This document shows, piece by piece, positions 7,684 to 14,923 of a DNA stretch of 51,221 bases. The stretch spans positions 1-51,221 of the forward strand of contig NZ_SPHO01000032.1 of assembly GCF_005845215.1 (NCBI RefSeq), in the 5' to 3' direction. Numbering within the stretch: position 1 is the first letter of the stretch; the number at the start of each line of letters is the position of its first letter. The notes under the pieces were generated by a model that saw nothing but the letters and a program-made list of their open reading frames with translations, ran no database searches and had not been told where the DNA came from. Source of the DNA: Clostridium sp. 1001271st1 H5 (GTDB taxonomy: Bacteria; Bacillota; Clostridia; Lachnospirales; Lachnospiraceae). A program made the position numbers and the translations under genes.

Positions 7684-9086
7684 GACTTTGCACCATGGCG
7701 GATTACCTCAAACCGCTCCAGCTCCACACCTGTTTCCTCCTCACGGATTCCCGCCTTGCGTTTGGCAATGGACACCTGCTCCTTCACCGTGTCCACTCCC
7801 TCCAGATTGGGAAGCAGAAGCCCCCGCTTCCTGCCCCTGGTGACAATAACCCCGTAACGCCTGGGGTCCAGCTGGTCCTCACCCTGAACCGGCTCTGTTT
7901 CCCCCAGCACATCCACACTGTATTCCAATAAGGGCAGCTCTTCTTCCCTGACAGCCGGGAACCTGGGGTCATGAATACCTGCGCTCACCGCATTCTGAAT
8001 GATTTCTTCGGCAATGTTCCTGCATACCGGCGATATGGTCCCAATGCATCCCCGCAAAGCGCCTCCCTTATGGATGGATACAAAAACGCCTGCCCTGGTC
8101 CGGAGCATTTCTTCCGGCAGCCCTGCCTCTGTCCCGGCAAAGGGAATCATCCTCCCCTCATATACATAATACTCCAGTGACCTGCGGGCAAGGGATACAT
8201 AATCGTCCTCTGCCATCTGCCGTCTTTTACACGCTTCCTTCTGGCATCTCTCATATGCTTCCAGGAATCTGCGGCCTTCGTCCTCCCCTGTTACACGGAA
8301 CGTACAAATGCCGTATCCCACTCCAAAGGGACCCTCATAAGTCAGACGCCTGGACACAACCGCCTTTCCATCCATGGCACCGGCCATCATGGTAAAACTG
8401 CGGTGGCCGCATTCCCCCGCCTTTTCACAGAAGTCTTCCGGAAATGTCAGAAGCTCCCCAAATGCGCCTTTTCCCATGACGTCCATAATCCGCTCATCAT
8501 ATTCCGGTCCCTGGACGCTGTAGCCATAAGGCCCGTCCCCTCTCAGCTTATGGGACAAATCCCCGCTGGCCACAATGAATACGCTGCGCCCCAGACTTTC
8601 CGCTGCCCTGGCAATATACTGCCCTGCCCGGTAATGGTCCGCAAAGGGCAGTCCGGAGCCGCCGATACGCACCAGCTTATAATCCCTGTAATACTGGTTG
8701 ATAAAAAACAGGGGAACCAGCGTTCCGTGGTCCAGCTCCTTCTCCTTCTCCCCCTCTGTGCCCATGGGAAAATCCGCCTCCTCACAGAGTTGTTCCAGCT
8801 CCCTTACAAAGGCCTCATCATACATGACTTCTGCCGAAGCCTGAGGAGCCATAAACGGCCCGAAATCCCCTCTGGCCCCCTTTCCCGGTGATACATGAAA
8901 ATAGTCCCCATACATCACTGCATGAGGTGAAATCACCACAATGGTCTCCGGTTCCAGCTCTGCCGCCATCCTGGCAGCCTTCCGGTATGCTTCAATGGTT
9001 TCCTTAATCAGAACCTCCTGCCCCCTGCCCACATCCGGCACGATGAGAGGCGGATGGGGCACCATGATTCCTGCAATCACAGCCAT
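7680..9086 (-). CDS. Memo-AMMECR1 fusion (AmmeMemoRadiSam proteins B and A)
   Basis: A 468-residue fusion. Residues 1 to about 270 are a Memo/LigB-like domain (MVPHPPLIVP, VVISPHAVMYGDYF, DHGTLVPLFF, VASGDLSHKL with the His residues expected of this class III extradiol-dioxygenase-like fold). Residues about 291-468 are an AMMECR1 domain containing the invariant LRGCIG (344-349). The start at 9086 has AAGGAG 7 bases upstream, so the 25 extra residues possible from 9161 are rejected. The stop overlaps the start of the radical SAM gene. In other genomes the two domains also occur as separate genes; here they are one chain, which supports a physical three-domain complex. Confidence 0.9.
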   Translation of the reverse strand: MAVIAGIMVPHPPLIVPDVGRGQEVLIKETIEAYRKAARMAAELEPETIVVISPHAVMYGDYFHVSPGKGARGDFGPFMAPQASAEVMYDEAFVRELEQLCEEADFPMGTEGEKEKELDHGTLVPLFFINQYYRDYKLVRIGGSGLPFADHYRAGQYIARAAESLGRSVFIVASGDLSHKLRGDGPYGYSVQGPEYDERIMDVMGKGAFGELLTFPEDFCEKAGECGHRSFTMMAGAMDGKAVVSRRLTYEGPFGVGYGICTFRVTGEDEGRRFLEAYERCQKEACKRRQMAEDDYVSLARRSLEYYVYEGRMIPFAGTEAGLPEEMLRTRAGVFVSIHKGGALRGCIGTISPVCRNIAEEIIQNAVSAGIHDPRFPAVREEELPLLEYSVDVLGETEPVQGEDQLDPRRYGVIVTRGRKRGLLLPNLEGVDTVKEQVSIAKRKAGIREEETGVELERFEVIRHGAKS

Positions 9087-9207
9087 AATACTTCTCCTTT
9101 TCTGTCCGGCACGCTTCACCGGCCCGGGACGTGCCATAAAAATCATTTCTGACACCGGCACGCTCTATTACCAGTTCTGATTTTAGTATAGCATCGGTAA
9201 TCCCATT

Positions 9208-10404
9208 TTAAAAGGGGATAACCCACAAAGCCAGTACAAGCAGCACTGCCAGGAACAGCAGGCTGACCCCTGTGAACCAACCCAGATACCGTCCCTTTTC
9301 CATGGGATACATGCGGGCAATATATTTATACGAGATTAGGCTGGCCATGGATGCGATGAGGGTCCCAAGCCCTCCCAGATTCGTTCCCACAATCAGCGCC
9401 CTGTAATCCTGTGAAAATCCGGACAGCAGCAGTGCGGCAGGCACATTGCTGATAATCTGGCTGGCCCCCACACAGGTAATGATTTCCCTGCCTCCCAGAA
9501 TGTGGTCCAGGAACCGGCAGAAAGCCGGTACCCTTCCCATATTGCCGATGAATATGAAAAAGGCGCAGAAGGTCAGGAGAAGGGAATAATCCACTGCCAG
9601 AAACAGGCCCCTGTCGGCAAACCATGCCACTGCAATTACAACAGCCAGCAGGACCGGCCAGGGAAGAATATGGGCCACACAGCCCAGGCATAGCAGAAAG
9701 AGGAACAGATACAGCCCCAGACGCCCCAATTGAATCCCCGTTCCGGCCCCGTCCATACTCACTGCTTCCTCGGAAAGTCCGGGAAAACCGCTGACCATGG
9801 GGCCCTGTCCCCTGCCGTCCGCCTCTTTTCCCGGCATTCTGTTTCTCAATCCCACCACGGCCAGGCATAGCCCCAGCATTACAAAGGATGCCGCTGTATA
9901 GGGGGCCATCAGATTCAGGAACTGGCCTGCACTTAAACCGGCTTTTGAATACAGATACAGGTTCTGTGGATTTCCCACCGGCGTCAGCATGCTGCCCAGG
10001 TTGGCTGCAATGGTCTGAAGCACCACCACGGGCAGCACCAGCGGCTCCATTCCCGCCATTTTAAGAACCGTGATGGCAAAGGGCACAAAAGTAATCAGCG
10101 CCACATCATTGGTAATAGCCATGCTGAAGAAAAAACAGAGAAATACCAGCACGGACGACACAGCCCCCGGCCCTTTTACATATCCCAGCAGCCGCTCTCC
10201 TGTTTTCTTAAACACGCCCAGGCTTTGAAGTCCTGCCATCACGGTCATCAGGCAGAACAGGAGACTGATTGTGCTGTAATCAATATAGGATGCATATTCC
10301 CTGTCCGGCCTTATGACCAGGGCAGACAAAAGCGCCAATATGGAAGCTCCGCTCAGGACAGTCTCCCTCTTAATAAATCTTTTTATCCTTTTCATCTCTA
10401 TCAT
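9208..10404 (-). CDS. SLC13-type anion permease
   Basis: A 398-residue inner-membrane protein with about ten hydrophobic segments, of the SLC13/ArsB/DASS (ion transporter) superfamily. The paired signature motifs AITNDVALITFVPF and LTPVGNPQNLYLY (near residues 97 and 137) and the second-half ISNVPAALLL are characteristic and line the substrate site in family structures. A charged cytoplasmic loop (about 190-215) divides the halves. Substrate (dicarboxylate, sulfate, other anion) cannot be told by eye. It stands alone: 120 bases separate it from the Memo gene downstream. The start at 10404 has GGGGG 7 bases upstream; the ATG at 10395 is an alternative. Confidence 0.82.
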   Translation of the reverse strand: MIEMKRIKRFIKRETVLSGASILALLSALVIRPDREYASYIDYSTISLLFCLMTVMAGLQSLGVFKKTGERLLGYVKGPGAVSSVLVFLCFFFSMAITNDVALITFVPFAITVLKMAGMEPLVLPVVVLQTIAANLGSMLTPVGNPQNLYLYSKAGLSAGQFLNLMAPYTAASFVMLGLCLAVVGLRNRMPGKEADGRGQGPMVSGFPGLSEEAVSMDGAGTGIQLGRLGLYLFLFLLCLGCVAHILPWPVLLAVVIAVAWFADRGLFLAVDYSLLLTFCAFFIFIGNMGRVPAFCRFLDHILGGREIITCVGASQIISNVPAALLLSGFSQDYRALIVGTNLGGLGTLIASMASLISYKYIARMYPMEKGRYLGWFTGVSLLFLAVLLVLALWVIPF

Positions 10405-10547
10405 CTCTCAACCCCCGCTTTACGTTCATAATCCCACGACAGCCTACTATACCATCGGAAAGCCCCGGAATCAATACAAAATCTGTACAAATACAGATGT
10501 TTTTCAGCCCGCTGTTTTACCGTACCGCTGATTGTATCATGGCATGG

Positions 10548-10574
10548 AAAAAAGCCGGACCTAAAACGGCCGGC
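10548..10574 (-). terminator. Terminator after adenine deaminase
   Basis: On the minus strand GCCGGCC and GGTCCGGC form a hairpin with a 6-7 base loop, followed by six T, 29 bases after the deaminase stop. Confidence 0.8.
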
Positions 10575-10602
10575 ATGTGATTGTGCAAACTCAGCGGAGC
10601 AT

Positions 10603-12360
10603 TCATGCCAGGAAAACAGGCATAAATGTCTGGGATTCCCCGTCCAGTACGCCTCTATCCGTCATGATGGCGCCCGGCAGGGCAGCCAGGGCAAAGGTGG
10701 ACATTTTTAGCAGCGAGCTTTTTCCCGCGCACAGGTCATACACTGCTTTCTCCACCCGCTCCACCTGCGGTGCAAGGCTTTCAATGGGCAGATTAGACAT
10801 CAGCCCGCCAACCGGCAGGGCCAGACTTGCCAGTACCCTTCCGTTCAATACCACGGCTATGCCCCCACCACTCTCCTTTAAGGTCTTTGCCGCAATCCAC
10901 GCATCCTCCGGGTCCCGGTATATCATGGTCAGGTTATGGCAGTCATGGGACACGGTAGTGGCAATGGCGCCTTCCGTGATTCCAAAATCCCGGATAGGGA
11001 CAATGGTTCTCTGGTCCAGTCCATACCGGTTGCACACGCAGGCCATGGCCAGGCCGGAATCGTGCCTGACGGAAATGTATCCGTCCTCAACAGGCAGCGA
11101 CTCATAGAAGGCTTTATTAAAAGGCCCGTCATATTTACTGTAAACCACCAGCGTCTTCCCCGGCAAAGCAGGCGCTTTCAGCCTGAAATCCCCGGGGCCG
11201 GACAGGCAGGACAGCTTCATGGTATTGGCAAACCTGAGTCCGCCGCCGCAGGGACTTCCCAGATATCTTCCATTCTCAGCAACCAGCTGCCCCCGGCAGA
11301 ATACATGGCTGGGCCTTTGGCCGTCCAGGGCATCCACCAGCTGCATGTCCGCCACATACCCCGGAGCAATGGCTCCAAGGTCTTCAAACCCGTACTCCCT
11401 GGCAGCGTTATAGCTGGCGTAACGGATGGCATCCAATGGATGGGCCCCATATTCTATGGCCTTTCCAACCACCCGGTTCAGATGGCCTTCGCTGTAAATC
11501 ACCCCTGCATGGACATCATCCGTGCACAGGGATACGCTGTCATGCCAGCGATGCTCCCTGATTCCTTCCAGCGCATCCGGCAGATGGTTGGAAAGAGAAC
11601 TGGTCTTAAGGTTCACATGCATGCCCTGGCGGACTTTCTCCCCGCACTCCCGGGCGCTGCGGCATTCATGGTCACTTTCCGGTCCTGCCAGCAGATAGGC
11701 TGCAAGGGCATTTCCCTCCAGACGGGGCGCATGGCCCTGCAGATACAGATTCCGCTTCAGGCCCTGGGCAATAATGAGGCTCATCCTTGCGTCCCCCTGG
11801 CATACATCCACATAGTTCATGATTTCCGCAATCCCCAGCACATCCGGCATGTCCAGAAGCCGGGCGATTTCCTCCTCGCCAAACACAGCCCCGCTGTTCT
11901 CCACCCCGGGTACGGAGGGCACGCAGGAGGGGGCCAGGGCAAACTGGCGCAGAGGGGTTTTCTTTGCATTGTCCAGCATGAAGCTGACGCCCTGGATGCC
12001 CATTACGTTGGCAATCTCATGGGGGTCCATGACAATGGTGGTGGTTCCCCAGGGAAGCACGGCCCTTGCAAAATTTTCCGGAATCATCATGGTGCTTTCC
12101 ACATGGAGGTGGGAGTCAATAAAACCGGGAATCAGATAGCGCCCTCCTCCGTCAAAAAACTGCTCCGGGGGCAATGCCGGACACTCCCCCTCTGTCCGCA
12201 CCCGAACAATGATGCCGTCCAGTATATCCACCTGGGCAGGATAAACCTCCCCGGAAAACATGTTGACAAGCCGTATATTACAGACAGTCAGGTCACAGGG
12301 AATCCTTCCCATGGCTGCCCTGACCATTTTCCCACGGTCCATCCATGCTGCTATTTTCAT
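10603..12360 (-). CDS. ade: Adenine deaminase
   Basis: A 585-residue metal-dependent deaminase that converts adenine to hypoxanthine and ammonia in purine salvage. The amidohydrolase metal motif D82-x-H84-x-H86 within IPGFIDSHLHVESTMM, the LCTDDVHAG motif and the C-terminal GGIAVVLNG segment are as expected for bacterial Ade, and length fits the family. The ATG at 12360 has AGGAGG at 7-base spacing; the ATG at 12396 has none. It is cotranscribed behind the NCS2 permease (50 bases apart), giving a purine uptake and deamination unit under the upstream GntR regulator. Confidence 0.93.
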   Translation of the reverse strand: MKIAAWMDRGKMVRAAMGRIPCDLTVCNIRLVNMFSGEVYPAQVDILDGIIVRVRTEGECPALPPEQFFDGGGRYLIPGFIDSHLHVESTMMIPENFARAVLPWGTTTIVMDPHEIANVMGIQGVSFMLDNAKKTPLRQFALAPSCVPSVPGVENSGAVFGEEEIARLLDMPDVLGIAEIMNYVDVCQGDARMSLIIAQGLKRNLYLQGHAPRLEGNALAAYLLAGPESDHECRSARECGEKVRQGMHVNLKTSSLSNHLPDALEGIREHRWHDSVSLCTDDVHAGVIYSEGHLNRVVGKAIEYGAHPLDAIRYASYNAAREYGFEDLGAIAPGYVADMQLVDALDGQRPSHVFCRGQLVAENGRYLGSPCGGGLRFANTMKLSCLSGPGDFRLKAPALPGKTLVVYSKYDGPFNKAFYESLPVEDGYISVRHDSGLAMACVCNRYGLDQRTIVPIRDFGITEGAIATTVSHDCHNLTMIYRDPEDAWIAAKTLKESGGGIAVVLNGRVLASLALPVGGLMSNLPIESLAPQVERVEKAVYDLCAGKSSLLKMSTFALAALPGAIMTDRGVLDGESQTFMPVFLA

Positions 12361-12409
12361 ATCATTTCCTCCTTTCGGAAACAGGCAGTGCTCCAAACAG
12401 CCGGAAACA

Positions 12410-13744
12410 CTAGATAAAGAACTGGATGCAGGTCAGCAGGGTAAACAAAATGGTAAAAAGAGACGGAAGCTTATCCCTTCCCCGTTCATCCGTAAACAGG
12501 TAATACGCGCTTTTCACGCAGCAGTAAGTCAGCAGGCCGATACCAATGCCCTGGGATATCCCGTAAAACAGAGTGGAAATAATCAGCATCCCTACCGGGA
12601 CCCATTCCTCAATTTCAAAATCAATGGATTTAAGCCCCTGCATCATGACAAATCCGATAATGAGCAGCACCGGTGTGGTGGCTGCGGCAGGTATCATCAA
12701 AAACAGGGGGGCAAACAACACGGCCAGCAGGAAAAACACCCCGGTAACCACAGAGGCCAGTCCGGTCCTCCCTCCCACCTCAATACCGGAGGCGCTTTCC
12801 ACATAGCTTGTGACCACGGTCACTCCCATACAGGTTCCCACCACAGACCCTATGGCGTCCACCAGAAAAATCTTTCCGATAATAGGAAAATTCCCGTTTT
12901 CATCCAGCATCCCCATCTGTTGTCCCAGGCCCAGGGCAGTGGCCAGCGTACCAAAAAAATCACTTACAAAGAAAGCCAGGACAAAAGCAATGTACTCCGG
13001 CCTTAAAGCGCCCGCTACGTCTGCTTTAAAAGCAATATTCCCAAGAGAGGAAAGACCTCCCGATGTAAAGATGGATGAGGGTACCCGGACCACTCCCATG
13101 GGAATGCCGGCCACGGTGGTGACAATAATGGCAATCAGCAGGGAGCTTCTGATTCTGTACTCCCGTCCTCCTGTCTTGACGCGGAGGAAATACAGGATAA
13201 AGCATATGACAATGCTGACAGCCGACAGCAGCACAGAAGGGTCGGAGAAATCACCGAATCCTCTGAAGTCCGGGTTCACCAGCCCCGAATTAACCAGGGC
13301 CGTGCGGATGATGAAAATCCCCAGGCCCGCACTAATGCCAATCTTAATGTTTTTCGGTATCAGCTCCACTATCTTTTCCCGTATCTTAAACAGGCTCAGC
13401 ACCAGGAACAGGATTGCTGAAATCATGGACATGCCCAGGCCCACCTGCCAGGTAGCCAGCCCCGGCGCCACGATGGAATAGGTCAGCACGATACCGGACG
13501 CAATCCCCGGCGCCAGCGCAATGGGCATGTTGGCCGCCACCCCCATCAGCATGGTGATAAGAGCTGAAACCAATGCCGTGGCAATCAGGATTCCCACTGT
13601 ATCCATCCCCGTATCCCGCATGTTCACCGGCTGCAGGATAATGATGTAGGCCATGGTGGCAAAGGTCGTCATGCCGGCCAGAACCTCGGTCCTCACGCTG
13701 GAGCCCCGCTCCCTGATTTTAAAAAATGTTTCCAATGTGTTCAT
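12410..13744 (-). CDS. NCS2 family purine permease (guanine/hypoxanthine or adenine type)
   Basis: A 444-residue integral membrane protein with 12-14 hydrophobic segments of the AzgA/PbuG branch of nucleobase:cation symporters. Typical segments are the N-terminal FKIRERGSSVRTEVLAGMTTF, the MGVAANMPIALAPG turn and the GLASVVTG region. AGGAGG lies 5 bases before the ATG. The gene directly downstream is adenine deaminase, so adenine (or hypoxanthine/guanine) is the likely cargo. A 20-bp repeat shared with the regulator's own upstream region lies 113 bases before the start. Confidence 0.88.
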   Translation of the reverse strand: MNTLETFFKIRERGSSVRTEVLAGMTTFATMAYIIILQPVNMRDTGMDTVGILIATALVSALITMLMGVAANMPIALAPGIASGIVLTYSIVAPGLATWQVGLGMSMISAILFLVLSLFKIREKIVELIPKNIKIGISAGLGIFIIRTALVNSGLVNPDFRGFGDFSDPSVLLSAVSIVICFILYFLRVKTGGREYRIRSSLLIAIIVTTVAGIPMGVVRVPSSIFTSGGLSSLGNIAFKADVAGALRPEYIAFVLAFFVSDFFGTLATALGLGQQMGMLDENGNFPIIGKIFLVDAIGSVVGTCMGVTVVTSYVESASGIEVGGRTGLASVVTGVFFLLAVLFAPLFLMIPAAATTPVLLIIGFVMMQGLKSIDFEIEEWVPVGMLIISTLFYGISQGIGIGLLTYCCVKSAYYLFTDERGRDKLPSLFTILFTLLTCIQFFI

Positions 13745-13808
13745 AGCTTCCTCCTTTGTATTTTTATTTATTAGATTTAACGTTAGGACAAACTAAACTA
13801 TACCGCAA

Positions 13809-13835
13809 TCTGCGCCGGGGTCCATCCGCAGACCC
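13809..13835 (-). other. Mutually exclusive hairpins in the permease leader
   Basis: Two hairpins overlap and cannot form together: TCTGCG with CGCAGA (13809-13814/13827-13832), and GGGTC with GACCC (13818-13822/13831-13835). Neither is followed by a T-run. I looked for the conserved core of the purine riboswitch in this leader and did not find it. Confidence 0.35.
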
Positions 13836-13856
13836 TCTTCCGTTACAGTCATATGA

Positions 13857-13876
13857 TATTATGGTAATACCTTTCA
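13857..13876. promoter_or_regulatory. GntR operator candidate, copy 1 (permease promoter)
   Basis: The 20-mer tattatggtaatacctttca is identical to the copy at 14753-14772. Its core GGTAATACC is a palindrome around one base, a form typical of HutC-type GntR sites, and on the minus strand it contains CATAAT, a possible -10 box. It lies upstream of the NCS2 permease. Confidence 0.65.
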
Positions 13877-13940
13877 TAGGGCATGTTTTTCCTCATTTCC
13901 CTATTTTCCATCTCCCTGTCCCTTCCTAATCCCCGCGCTG

Positions 13941-14747
13941 TCACCCCTCTGCATGGCGCAGCAGGTTGAAACGGATATGGTTGGTATCATAGAGAGCCAC
14001 GCCGTGTATAACGGGCTCGCTGTTCCGGTCATATCCCACTGCCTGGATCATCAGCACGGAAGCTGCATTAAGAGGACATGGATGTCCCAGCATATCTTCG
14101 GCCTCCTTCTCTGACAGGGAGCTGATTTCCACCCAGTCCCGGACCACCATACGCCCGGTATATTCCTGAATCACCTCAAAGTTGGACCGTTCCTGCCAGG
14201 CTGTCCGGCCGGGCACCTGGGAAAACAGGCGGAGGGGAACCCGCCCTATGCTGACAATGGCGGGAACGCCGTCTGCCATATAAAGCTTTTCCACCCGTAT
14301 GCCGCGGCCTTCCTTCCCGGCGCCAAGCTGTTCCCCATAGGCAGCCGGAATCCTCTCCTCTTCCACGGAAACCAGCCTGCACTCAGGACGGTAGCCGTTG
14401 CCGCTGATGACGGAGCCGAATTCCAGCATACTGGACAGATTTACCTTCACCTGCCTGGCAGCAGGGTTCACAAATGTTCCCCTGCCGTGAAGACGCAAAA
14501 GCAGTCCCTCCTGTTCCAAATCTGTGAGGGCCTTGCGTATGGTAATGCGGCTGACAGCAAGCTGCCTGGCCAGTTCCTCCTCCGGCGGCAGCTTTCCTGC
14601 CTCATGAAAGGCCTGGTCCGATATCAGTTTCCGCAGTGACTCCTTCACGGCGTCACTTAATGTTTTTTTACGGATAGGGGCTATCGATGACATATCATGC
14701 ATCCTTTCCATCTTCTTTCCCGTTTTCATGTTTTTTTCTTCGCTCAT
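13941..14747 (-). CDS. GntR family regulator, HutC/UTRA type
   Basis: A protein of up to 268 residues with an N-terminal winged helix (LPPEEELARQLAVSRITIRKAL, about 54-75, then DLEQEGLLLRLHGRGTFV) and a C-terminal UTRA ligand-binding domain. It probably represses the downstream NCS2-ade operon in response to a purine-related ligand; that is inferred from position and from the shared 20-bp repeat. The start is uncertain: the first ATG (14747) lacks a good ribosome binding site, whereas the ATG at 14693 (residue 19, MSSIAPIRKK) has AAAGG 9 bases upstream. If the later start is right, copy 2 of the repeat lies in the 5' leader. Confidence 0.88.
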   Translation of the reverse strand: MSEEKNMKTGKKMERMHDMSSIAPIRKKTLSDAVKESLRKLISDQAFHEAGKLPPEEELARQLAVSRITIRKALTDLEQEGLLLRLHGRGTFVNPAARQVKVNLSSMLEFGSVISGNGYRPECRLVSVEEERIPAAYGEQLGAGKEGRGIRVEKLYMADGVPAIVSIGRVPLRLFSQVPGRTAWQERSNFEVIQEYTGRMVVRDWVEISSLSEKEAEDMLGHPCPLNAASVLMIQAVGYDRNSEPVIHGVALYDTNHIRFNLLRHAEG

Positions 14748-14752
14748 CTTAG

Positions 14753-14772
14753 TATTATGGTAATACCTTTCA
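14753..14772. promoter_or_regulatory. GntR operator candidate, copy 2 (autoregulation)
   Basis: An exact 20-bp copy of the site at 13857-13876, six bases upstream of the first possible start codon of the regulator. Two identical 20-mers flanking one regulator gene are very unlikely by chance and suggest autoregulation. Confidence 0.65.
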
Positions 14773-14850
14773 CTCAGTGTATCATATATGTTTTTCCTTG
14801 CCTATGGATACTTTATACGAAATTTCGTTCCCAACTTCGATAGATTACAC

Positions 14851-14895
14851 AAAAGCAGGCAAGGGCATTTTGTTTCAAATCCCCCTGCCTGCTTT
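14851..14895 (-). terminator. Terminator of the GH4/ABC/LarA operon
   Basis: On the minus strand AAAGCAGGCA (14886-14895) pairs with TGCCTGCTTT (14851-14861), with GGG/CCC continuing the stem, and is followed by TTTTGTG. It ends the eight-gene carbohydrate operon 29 bases after its last stop. Confidence 0.8.
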
Positions 14896-14923
14896 CATTC
14901 AGACCGTTCATCAGCCATTTACA

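Noticed and set aside
9326..9868. Alternate-frame ORF inside the SLC13 permease
   Set aside because: The permease frame is continuous with hydrophobic segments throughout; no frameshift is needed.
10936..12417. Plus-strand 493-codon ORF opposite adenine deaminase
   Set aside because: Composition is that of a reverse-strand shadow; the deaminase has all family motifs and a proper start.
13745..13900. Purine riboswitch upstream of the NCS2 permease
   Set aside because: The conserved purine aptamer core was looked for on the minus strand and not found; a protein operator explains the region better.
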